NCBI GenBank assembly: GCA_026706505.1
Contig: JAPOYQ010000538.1
Location: 1,654 to 9,683, forward strand
Origin: Gemmatimonadota bacterium
Lineage (GTDB): Bacteria; Latescibacterota; UBA2968; UBA8231
Reading direction: 5' to 3'
DNA length: 8,030 bases
Below the pieces are notes generated by a model. It was not told where the DNA came from, ran no database searches, and saw only the letters and a list, made by a program, of their open reading frames with translations. The stretch's first letter is position 1. Each line of letters opens with the position of its first letter. Both the position numbers and the translations under genes were made by a program. Positions 1 through 5,445 of this stretch are shown one piece after another.

Positions 1-130
1 CATAGGAGACATTGCCGGAGTCTTGGGTGGCCGCGCCAAAGGTGGCGAAGATGGTGCCGATTGCTGCGAGATACGGGCCGGGCGGCCCATCGATGCGCTC
101 GATGTCGCGCAGGGGATGGGCGGTGTTCAT
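1..130 (-). CDS. N-terminus of a possible phosphotransferase/kinase-like protein (partial, runs off left edge)
   Basis: Only the first 43 codons are in the window, starting at an ATG at 130-128. The start is fairly secure because an in-frame TAG lies two codons upstream (136-134), although no clear Shine-Dalgarno sequence precedes it. The peptide begins MNTAHPLRDIERIDGPPGPY and continues to a Gly/Ser/Asn-containing stretch, TQDSGNVSYG, at about residues 35-44. A short motif of this type resembles the nucleotide-binding loop at the start of aminoglycoside phosphotransferase or protein kinase-like N-lobes, but the catalytic loop and metal-binding motif would lie outside the window. The family call is therefore a weak inference. 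It lies 69 bases downstream of the dehydratase-like gene on the same strand, separated by a strong hairpin, so co-transcription is uncertain. Confidence 0.55.
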   Translation of the reverse strand, partial: MNTAHPLRDIERIDGPPGPYLAAIGTIFATFGAATQDSGNVSY

Positions 131-142
131 AGGCTACCTAGC

Positions 143-182
143 GAGATCGGCAAGAGGCCGCCAGTAGCCTCTTGCCGGTCTC
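143..182 (-). terminator. 16-bp stem-loop between two minus-strand genes (terminator-like or attenuator-like)
   Basis: Positions 148-158 and 167-177 are perfect 11-base inverted repeats around an 8-base loop. The stem continues through one G-T wobble (147/178) into four more pairs (143-146 with 179-182), giving 16 pairs in total. It begins 18 bases after the stop codon of the dehydratase-like gene and ends 12 bases before the next start. No T-run follows on either strand, so it is not a textbook intrinsic terminator. It could protect the 3' end of the upstream message, act with Rho, or control read-through into the partial gene. Confidence 0.55.
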
Positions 183-199
183 TACGCTGCGAAATGTGG

Positions 200-1198
200 T
201 CACGCGCTCGCTCCATTCTCGTCCATCACGGCTTGGATCATGGCTTGGATATAGCCGAACTCGTACGCCCAAGCTTGGCGCATACTGTGGGGGTCCTTGT
301 GCCCGGGCGCGTGATCGGGGACGCACATGTGCTGATAGCCCACTTCTTTGAGCGCCTGCATGTTGCGGTGCATGTTCATCACCCCTTCATCCGGCCAGAC
401 CTCTTGGAACTTATTGCGCTTGCCGACGATGTTGCGGAAGTGGCAGAGGAAAATTTTGTTGCGCGAGCCTAAGTAGCGGATGATTTCGGGGACCTCGTTG
501 AGCGGATCCTCGACGCTTTCGGCCATGCAGCCCAAGCAGAGATTGACGCCGTGGTAGGGGCTGGGGCAGATCTCGATAAACTGCTTGAAGCCGTCAAAGC
601 CGCCCATCACCCGATCGACGCCTCTATAGCCGGGCGGCAGCCAGGGGTCGCAGGGATGGCAGGCCATGCGGATTTTGCACTCGGTGGCGACCGGGATGAC
701 CCTTTCCAAGAAGTAGGTGATGCGACGCCAGTTTTCCTCTGCGGTGACCGGTTTGTCGTAGCGCGGCGTATCAGCGTCGGCCTTTTCGAGGTCCCAAGTG
801 CTGTAGATGGAGCCGCCGCGGCCGGGGGGCGTGCTTTCGGTGCGCTGGTTTTCGAGGGCGCAGAGGTAGTATTTGATGGCAGGGATGCCGGCTTCGGCCG
901 CCTGTCTCACCATGTTGATGACCAGTTCGATTTCCTTATCGCCCTCTTCGTAGTTGCCCATCATGAAGTTGGGGACGGCCTCGCCGTTGACGTTGAACTG
1001 GGCTATGGGAAGGGCGACCATCTCCATGTTGATGCCGAAGCGAGCGCACTTCTCCTTTTTGGCGACTAACTCTTCGATGTCCCAACCGTATTCGCGGTGG
1101 AATGTGATGAAGTTTTCGTTTTTGTTGAAGACCCCGTGGCGGGCTAGATATTCGAGGTCTTCGTCCGTTGTAGTGAACTGCTGGGTGCCGACGTGCAT
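200..1198 (-). CDS. Mannonate dehydratase-like TIM-barrel protein (UxuA family, divergent)
   Basis: This 332-residue protein resembles UxuA, which dehydrates D-mannonate to 2-keto-3-deoxygluconate in hexuronate catabolism in the cytoplasm. Family-like landmarks appear in order: MACHPCDPWLPPG at 178-190 (UxuA typically has H-P-D-D-P-P), SPYHGVNLCLG at 213-223, LCHFRNIVG at 251-259, and VPDHAPGH at 293-300. By analogy to known structures, Cys221, His253, Asp295 and His296 should bind the Mn/Fe centre, and His181 lies in the active site. The first Asp of the HPDDPP motif is replaced by Cys183, and several extra cysteines (179, 211, 224) surround the site. Length is near the family norm of about 350. 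The ATG at 1198 is supported by AAGGAG six bases upstream. The barrel and metal site are confident. The exact substrate is not, because the motif divergence fits a paralogous sugar-acid dehydratase or a xylose isomerase-like enzyme. Confidence 0.85.
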   Translation of the reverse strand: MHVGTQQFTTTDEDLEYLARHGVFNKNENFITFHREYGWDIEELVAKKEKCARFGINMEMVALPIAQFNVNGEAVPNFMMGNYEEGDKEIELVINMVRQAAEAGIPAIKYYLCALENQRTESTPPGRGGSIYSTWDLEKADADTPRYDKPVTAEENWRRITYFLERVIPVATECKIRMACHPCDPWLPPGYRGVDRVMGGFDGFKQFIEICPSPYHGVNLCLGCMAESVEDPLNEVPEIIRYLGSRNKIFLCHFRNIVGKRNKFQEVWPDEGVMNMHRNMQALKEVGYQHMCVPDHAPGHKDPHSMRQAWAYEFGYIQAMIQAVMDENGASA

Positions 1199-1204
1199 GA
1201 GAGG

Positions 1205-1210
1205 CTCCTT
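1205..1210 (-). promoter_or_regulatory. Shine-Dalgarno site of the dehydratase-like gene
   Basis: On the minus strand this reads AAGGAG, six bases before the ATG at 1198. It fixes the start codon and suggests the gene is translated independently of the upstream glycosylase gene. Confidence 0.8.
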
Positions 1211-1236
1211 GGTGGGGTGGATAGGTTGGGTTGGAA

Positions 1237-1265
1237 ACGGTACGCAAGCCGCGCTAGTTTGACAA
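1237..1265 (-). promoter_or_regulatory. Candidate sigma70-like promoter for the dehydratase-like gene
   Basis: On the minus strand TTGTCA (1265-1260, five of six matches to TTGACA) is followed by a 17-base spacer and TACCGT (1242-1237, three of six matches to TATAAT). The -35 and spacing are good and the -10 is poor. The site lies in the 89-base gap after the glycosylase stop, where a promoter would let the sugar-acid gene be expressed separately from the DNA-maintenance genes upstream. Confidence 0.3.
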
Positions 1266-1287
1266 TTTCTCTAGGGGGTGTGGGTGC

Positions 1288-1866
1288 CTATCCCGCGTTG
1301 AGAATCTGACTGCGGCGGAAGCAGTCGAGGACGTGGTCGTTGACCATGCCGGTGGCCTGCATGTGGGCGTAGATGACGGTCGAGCCGATGAATTTGAAGC
1401 CGCGGCTTTTGAGGTCTTTGCTCAAGGCGTCGGATTCGCGGCTGGTGGCTGGTAAATCGGCGAGGGTGCGGAATTCGTTGACTATGGGCTCGCCATCGAC
1501 AAAGCGCCAGATATAGGCGCTGAAGCTGCCGAATTCGTCCTGCACGGCGAGGAAATGCCGAGCGTTTTCCACGGCCGCGCTGATCTTGCGGCGATTGCGA
1601 ATTAGCCCGGGGTCTTGGAGCATCTGTTCGACTGTAACCGCGCTGAAGCGGGCGACTTTGGCAGGGTCGAATTCGGCGAAGGCTTTGCGGTAGTTGGCGC
1701 GCTTGCGGAGGACGGTGTACCAACTGAGGCCGGCTTGGGCGGATTCGAGGGTGAGAAACTCGAAGTGCTTGCGGTCATCGTGGACTGGGACACCCCACTC
1801 GCGGTCGTGGTACGCGACGTAATCGGGCTTGTCGAGGTCGAGCCAAGGGCAGCGTTGGAGGGCCAT
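1288..1866 (-). CDS. tag: DNA-3-methyladenine glycosylase I
   Basis: This 192-residue protein removes 3-methyladenine from alkylated DNA in base excision repair, leaving an abasic site. It matches E. coli Tag nearly end to end and in length (187). Conserved landmarks, numbered from the ATG at 1866: Cys6 in RCPW, His20 in YHDREWGVP, the catalytic Glu41 in LESAQAGLSW, DALSKDLKSRGFKFIG near 146-161, and NDHVLDC with His178 and Cys182. Cys6, His20, His178 and Cys182 correspond to the zinc ligands of E. coli Tag (Cys4, His17, His175, Cys179). A TTG nine codons earlier (1893) is also in frame, but the ATG gives a family-like N-terminus. The start lies one base after the topoisomerase stop, with no obvious Shine-Dalgarno sequence, so translation probably depends on coupling to topB. 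All key residues are present and activity is expected. Confidence 0.95.
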   Translation of the reverse strand: MALQRCPWLDLDKPDYVAYHDREWGVPVHDDRKHFEFLTLESAQAGLSWYTVLRKRANYRKAFAEFDPAKVARFSAVTVEQMLQDPGLIRNRRKISAAVENARHFLAVQDEFGSFSAYIWRFVDGEPIVNEFRTLADLPATSRESDALSKDLKSRGFKFIGSTVIYAHMQATGMVNDHVLDCFRRSQILNAG

Positions 1867-1867
1867 A

Positions 1868-4351
1868 TCAGCGCGCGCTAGCGGGAAAATCAAACGCGGC
1901 CTTGCACTCCGGCCCCAGCTTCAACCGCGCGTCGAATTTGCCGCCCTTTTTGCTTTTGAAGCCCTTGATTACGCCGGTTTTGCCTTTGGCGATCAAGGTG
2001 TGGATTTGCTTCTCGGTCAGCTTTTTGCCCGCCATTTCCTTCCACACCACGAAGTCGCACCCCTCGCGATAGCGATTGCAGCCAAAGCCGCGCTGGCCCT
2101 CGATGATTTGACCCTGTCGGCACTTGGGACAGGTGAGGGCGGAGGTGGATTGGGTGGTTTCCTCTGGCGGCTTCTCTTGAGGTGAGGGGCGTCCCTCCGG
2201 CCTAGCGGAGCCATTCCGCGGCCGCTCATCAAACTCGAAGACGACCTTGTATTCATCGTCGAATTTGAGCCGCGCCGCAAACTTCTTGCCGGCCTTGGAG
2301 ACAAAGCCCTGCATCTTTTCAGTGCGGCCATTGGCCATCAACAACTGCGCCTGTTTTTCGGTCAGCTTCTTGCGCGCCACCGTCTTCCAGATAGTAAAGT
2401 TGCAGCCCTCCCGGTAGCGGCTGCATCCGTACGCTTTGGCGTTTTCTACTACTTGGCCTTCTTTGCACTTGGGACAAGGCCCTAACACCTTGCCGCTGCC
2501 CTTACCGTTGCCCCTCTTCTTGCCCTGTGCCTGCGCCGCTTGCTCAGGTGAGAGCGCTGGACCTTGCTGGACCTTGGGTACCAGCGATTTCACCAAGTCG
2601 GCGATTCCTCCGTAGAACCCCGACACCGGCCGCTGTCCTTCCTCGATTTCCTTGAGCTGTTGCTCCCACTCGGCCGTCAGCTCTGGGCTGCGCAGCGATT
2701 CGGCCACCAAACCCATTAGGGCTTTGCCTTTCTCCGTCGAGGTGATCGCCTTGCGGTCGCGGGCTACATAACCGGTGCGAATCAGCTTTTCGATGGTTTC
2801 GGCCCGCGTGGCCGGCGTGCCTAGCCCTGATTCCTTCATGGCCGCAGCCAACTCGTCGTCCTCGATTTCGCGGCCGGCGTTCTTCATCGCCGCTAGAAGC
2901 GTGGCGTCTGTATAGGGGCGCGGCGGCTGGGTTTCCTTTTCGACCACATCCATGCTCGTTACGTGAACTTGCTGACCTTGTTGCAGCGGCGGGAGCGCCC
3001 GCTGGTCGTCCTCCTCCTTCTCTTTACTCTTTGCAGTGTTTGGAGGCCGTATGGCGACGACCGTCCAGCCCGCCTCTAAGACGACAGACCCTTTGGCGAC
3101 AAAGTCGGCACCGCCGATGGCGAGCAAGACGGTCGTCGCCTCGACTTGTTGGTCGGGCAGGAAGATGCCGACAAAGCGCGCCCCTACTAGGTCGAAAATG
3201 ACTTTGAAGTCCGGTGCCAGATTGGGGGCGGGCTGTTGTCCGGTGGGAATGATGGCGTGGTGATCGGTGAGCTTGGTGCGATCGACATATGCTCTGCTGA
3301 GCCGGTGTCCGCCGCGTAGGCGCGCCAGCGCGGTCGCGGCCTGCGGGTGCGCTAGCTTTTCCAAGATACCGGGCAACTTGGGCACCATGTCTTCGGAGAT
3401 GTGGCGACTTTCGGTGCGCGGGTACGTGATGAGCTTGTGGGTTTCGTACAGGGCTTGGGCGCGTTCGAGGGTTTGCGCTGCGGTAAAGCCAAAGCAGCGG
3501 TTGGCGTCGCGCTGGAGGTTGTTGAGGTCGTAGAGAGGGGGAGGCCGGTTTCTTTTGACTTTCTTCTCAATTTTGCGGACGGTGCCGACCTTGTTGGGGC
3601 TGAGCTGGCGATGCAGGCGCTCGGCCTCCTCCTTCTTGTCGATGCGCGTCTGGCCGTCCTTGCAGTACTTGGCGGCAAAGCCCTCTTCTAACTGCGCTAC
3701 CAACTCGTAAAAGTACGCCTTGACAAAGCTGGCAATCGCCGCATCGCGCTTGACCACCATGGACAGGGTCGGCGTCTGCACGCGGCCGATGGTGCAGAGC
3801 GCCTTGTTGTGGACGGTATAGGCGCGGGTCAGGTTCATGCCCATCAGCCAATCGGCTTGGCCGCGCGCCCGCGCGGCCGCAGCGAGGTGATCGAAGGCCG
3901 CTCCTTCCTGCAAGGCGCGGAAGCCGCTCTGGATCGCCTCGTCGGTCAGGCTCGAAACCCACAGCCTGCTAACTGGCTTTTTGCAGCGGGCGTGCTCGTA
4001 GATCAGGCGAAAGATGTGTTCGCCCTCGCGTCCGGCGTCCGTGGCGCAGATGACGCGCTCCGTCTGGGGACTGTTGAGCAGTTTTTTGACGATTTGGTAC
4101 TGGTCGGAGGTCGAGCGGGTCGTCTTGAGCTTCCACTGCTCGGGGATCATCGGTAGCTGGTCAAAGGACCAGCGGCCCTTCCAAGGCGGGCCGTAATCAT
4201 CTGGCTCGGCGAATTGCACGAGGTGCCCTAGTGCCCAGGTGACTATATAGCCGTTGCCTTCGACGTAGCCTTGGCCGCGTTGGCTGGCTCTTAGAACCCG
4301 GGCAATGTCGCGCGCCACGCTGGGCTTTTCGGTGAGGACGACGGTGGCCAT
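1868..4351 (-). CDS. topB: DNA topoisomerase III (type IA) with duplicated zinc-binding C-terminal modules
   Basis: This 827-residue type IA topoisomerase passes single DNA strands through a transient 5'-phosphotyrosyl break and resolves replication and recombination intermediates. The Toprim domain starts at once (LTEKPS at 6-11, Glu8 and Lys9) and carries the metal-binding ATDAGREGEHIFR at 103-115 (Asp105, Glu109). The TopB-type sequence GRVQTPTLSMVVKRD is at 189-203. The catalytic tyrosine is Tyr310 in LITYPRTESRHIS, followed by Arg312. GLGTPATRAETIEKLI at 509-524 is another type IA landmark. E. coli TopB has 653 residues. Here the C-terminus is extended by two homologous modules (625-706 and 740-821), each with four cysteines and a following basic region, joined by a Pro/Glu/Thr-rich linker. 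The ATG at 4351 directly precedes the Toprim strand, but no good Shine-Dalgarno sequence is visible. The gene lies 53 bases after the nucleoside hydrolase gene and is coupled to tag. Confidence 0.95.
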   Translation of the reverse strand: MATVVLTEKPSVARDIARVLRASQRGQGYVEGNGYIVTWALGHLVQFAEPDDYGPPWKGRWSFDQLPMIPEQWKLKTTRSTSDQYQIVKKLLNSPQTERVICATDAGREGEHIFRLIYEHARCKKPVSRLWVSSLTDEAIQSGFRALQEGAAFDHLAAAARARGQADWLMGMNLTRAYTVHNKALCTIGRVQTPTLSMVVKRDAAIASFVKAYFYELVAQLEEGFAAKYCKDGQTRIDKKEEAERLHRQLSPNKVGTVRKIEKKVKRNRPPPLYDLNNLQRDANRCFGFTAAQTLERAQALYETHKLITYPRTESRHISEDMVPKLPGILEKLAHPQAATALARLRGGHRLSRAYVDRTKLTDHHAIIPTGQQPAPNLAPDFKVIFDLVGARFVGIFLPDQQVEATTVLLAIGGADFVAKGSVVLEAGWTVVAIRPPNTAKSKEKEEDDQRALPPLQQGQQVHVTSMDVVEKETQPPRPYTDATLLAAMKNAGREIEDDELAAAMKESGLGTPATRAETIEKLIRTGYVARDRKAITSTEKGKALMGLVAESLRSPELTAEWEQQLKEIEEGQRPVSGFYGGIADLVKSLVPKVQQGPALSPEQAAQAQGKKRGNGKGSGKVLGPCPKCKEGQVVENAKAYGCSRYREGCNFTIWKTVARKKLTEKQAQLLMANGRTEKMQGFVSKAGKKFAARLKFDDEYKVVFEFDERPRNGSARPEGRPSPQEKPPEETTQSTSALTCPKCRQGQIIEGQRGFGCNRYREGCDFVVWKEMAGKKLTEKQIHTLIAKGKTGVIKGFKSKKGGKFDARLKLGPECKAAFDFPASAR
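1889..2134 (-). repeat. Second copy of the topoisomerase C-terminal zinc-binding module
   Basis: Encodes residues 740-821. It begins with CPKCRQGQIIEG and contains GCNRYREGC, KKLTEKQ, then GKTGVIKGFKSKKGGKFDARL. Cys741, Cys744, Cys758 and Cys765 are candidate zinc ligands. It aligns without gaps to the copy encoded at 2234-2479, offset by 115 residues. It resembles the zinc-ribbon plus cryptic-Toprim-like repeats of topoisomerase tails, which bind single-stranded DNA. Confidence 0.85.
2234..2479 (-). repeat. First copy of the topoisomerase C-terminal zinc-binding module
   Basis: Encodes residues 625-706. It begins PCPKCKEGQVVEN and contains GCSRYREGC, KKLTEKQAQLL, then GFVSKAGKKFAARL. Cys626, Cys629, Cys643 and Cys650 are candidate zinc ligands. 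The similarity to the second copy is clear in protein but loose in DNA, so the duplication is old and not a recent tandem error. Confidence 0.85.
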
Positions 4352-4387
4352 GGATTTATGCTACTAATCGACTAGCTCCGGCGCAAT

Positions 4388-4398
4388 GATTGACAATC
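4388..4398. repeat. Small odd palindrome between the nucleoside hydrolase and topoisomerase genes
   Basis: GATTGACAATC is a perfect 5-base inverted repeat around one central base. It lies in the 53-base gap (4352-4404), starting 37 bases before the topoisomerase start codon. It could be a protein site, but its size makes chance likely. The rest of the gap shows no terminator and no convincing promoter for topB. Confidence 0.25.
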
Positions 4399-4404
4399 GC
4401 CTTT

Positions 4405-5337
4405 CTATGCGTCGAGCTTTTCCGACCATTTCTGCAACTTCTCGAATAAGTCCCCAAAAATCGCATCGCGCCGCACTGTCCGCGCTACCCGCATAAAGTG
4501 CCGCGATGGATCTTGGCTCCAAGTCTTTTGATCGGTCAATACCGGACTGTGTACCACGTCGGTCGGCACCCACGACGCATTGAGCAGCCAAGCGACTGCT
4601 GACATGTCCCAAATTACCTTGGAAGCGGCGAAGTGGTTTTGGGCATAGGCGGCGAATATCTCGACCAGATAGTCGCCAATTGCTCCCCGTCCCTTGACAA
4701 AGTGCTCCAGCTCTGTCAGCGTCGTCTGCAAGTGCGAGGCCACGGGGTGGCATGGGATCTGGACGAAGGGTACGCCGCAGTCGAAGACTACCTGTGCCGC
4801 TACGAGATCGCCTTGAAGGTTGAATTCGTCCGCGGTCGGCCAGTAGAGCGCGTGGCCGCCGAGCCAGACCACGACGATTCGCTCGATGATAGAAGGATCT
4901 TTTAGGATAGCTGAAGCTATGTTGGTGAGCGCACCGATAGCTACCACGTAGAGCGGGTCGGCGGCGTTGGCCTTGGCGATTAGATCATCGACCGCCCCGC
5001 TTTCTTGTGGTGTGTCGTCCCGCAGTATGTCCGTCGCTCCCCGGAACGCCAAGCCCTCCGGCGCAATATCCAATCGCTCCAATAGCCGCAGGATTTCCGC
5101 GTGGCTTTTCTCCATTCCGTCGCCCGGGCCGGACGAACGGATGTTGTAGAAAGGTGCCGCGTAGATCGCCTCGACCGCGAGTTGATCGGGCGAGAGCAGT
5201 GCTTGGACTACTGCGAACTGGTCGTCGATCTCGTTGTACGTATCGGTGTCGAGGACTATCCGCACCTTGTCTGTCGGCGGCGTCAAACGCTTCAAGCGCA
5301 GGGCTTCGTCGAGTTTGGGTAATTCCATAATAACCAT
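4405..5337 (-). CDS. Nucleoside hydrolase-like protein (IunH superfamily, variant Asp motif)
   Basis: This 310-residue protein resembles the inosine-uridine nucleoside hydrolases, which cleave the N-glycosidic bond of ribonucleosides to base and ribose using an active-site calcium. The N-terminal signature is LDTDTYNEIDDQFA at 29-42. The canonical motif D-T-D-P-G-x-D-D is here D-T-D-T-Y-N-E-I-D-D, two residues longer, with Asp30, Asp32, Asp38 and Asp39 as the likely calcium and catalytic set. Other landmarks are VAIGALTNIASAI (132-144), VVVWLGGHAL (155-164), EFNLQGD (171-177), and WDMSAVAWL (243-251), whose Asp244 matches the C-terminal calcium ligand. No signal peptide or membrane segment is seen, so it should be cytoplasmic. 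The ATG at 5337 was chosen, and one at 5328 is possible. It is divergent from the dioxygenase gene. The substrate is not predictable from sequence. Confidence 0.85.
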   Translation of the reverse strand: MVIMELPKLDEALRLKRLTPPTDKVRIVLDTDTYNEIDDQFAVVQALLSPDQLAVEAIYAAPFYNIRSSGPGDGMEKSHAEILRLLERLDIAPEGLAFRGATDILRDDTPQESGAVDDLIAKANAADPLYVVAIGALTNIASAILKDPSIIERIVVVWLGGHALYWPTADEFNLQGDLVAAQVVFDCGVPFVQIPCHPVASHLQTTLTELEHFVKGRGAIGDYLVEIFAAYAQNHFAASKVIWDMSAVAWLLNASWVPTDVVHSPVLTDQKTWSQDPSRHFMRVARTVRRDAIFGDLFEKLQKWSEKLDA

Positions 5338-5360
5338 TGCGACGCGCCGATTGAGCGCCG

Positions 5361-5370
5361 CTCCTCCTTT
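5361..5370 (-). promoter_or_regulatory. Strong but distant Shine-Dalgarno-like tract before the nucleoside hydrolase gene
   Basis: The minus strand reads AAAGGAGGAG here, an excellent anti-16S match, but its edge is 23 bases from the ATG at 5337 and 32 from the alternative at 5328. The intervening in-frame codons contain no ATG, GTG or TTG. Normal spacing is 5-10 bases, so either translation begins unusually or the tract is not the functional site. Confidence 0.4.
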
Positions 5371-5376
5371 CAGCTA

Positions 5377-5405
5377 TTCGCAAACGGACCATATCGCGCT
5401 ATATT
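5377..5405 (+). promoter_or_regulatory. Candidate sigma70-like promoter for the dioxygenase gene
   Basis: TTCGCA (5377-5382, four of six matches to TTGACA) is followed by a 17-base spacer and TATATT (5400-5405, five of six matches to TATAAT). Transcription would start near 5412 and give a leader of about 34 bases carrying the ribosome binding site. On the opposite strand TATAGC (5403-5398) overlaps the same bases and could serve the divergent gene, but its -35 is poor. Confidence 0.5.
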
Positions 5406-5413
5406 CAAGCGCG
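5395..5413. promoter_or_regulatory. Inverted repeat overlapping the -10 region (possible operator)
   Basis: CGCGCT (5395-5400) and AGCGCG (5408-5413) form a perfect 6-base inverted repeat with a 7-base AT-rich centre. The repeat straddles the predicted -10 box and start point of the dioxygenase promoter, and also lies upstream of the divergent nucleoside hydrolase gene. A dimeric regulator binding here could repress one or both genes. No regulator gene is in the window, and arms this short can occur by chance. Confidence 0.3.
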
Positions 5414-5433
5414 GATTGAATTCTGCAACCCAC

Positions 5434-5440
5434 GGAGGAA
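5434..5440 (+). promoter_or_regulatory. Shine-Dalgarno site that fixes the dioxygenase start
   Basis: GGAGGAA lies five bases before the ATG at 5446. It rules out the in-frame TTG at 5416, which lies upstream of this site. Confidence 0.85.
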
Positions 5441-5445
5441 AGCAT

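Noticed and set aside
23..472. Long open frame on the plus strand opposite the dehydratase-like gene
   Set aside because: It overlaps the clearly conserved minus-strand protein, has no ribosome binding site, and its translation is a GC-rich antisense artefact with no family features.
551..1069. 172-codon plus-strand open frame with Ala/Gly/Val-rich translation
   Set aside because: It is the antisense shadow of the dehydratase-like gene. The repetitive hydrophobic composition follows from reading its codons in reverse.
4390..4395. Perfect TTGACA on the plus strand in the gap after the nucleoside hydrolase gene
   Set aside because: No -10-like hexamer occurs at 16-18 bases, and no plus-strand gene follows for about 1 kb. 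It is part of the small palindrome and probably chance.
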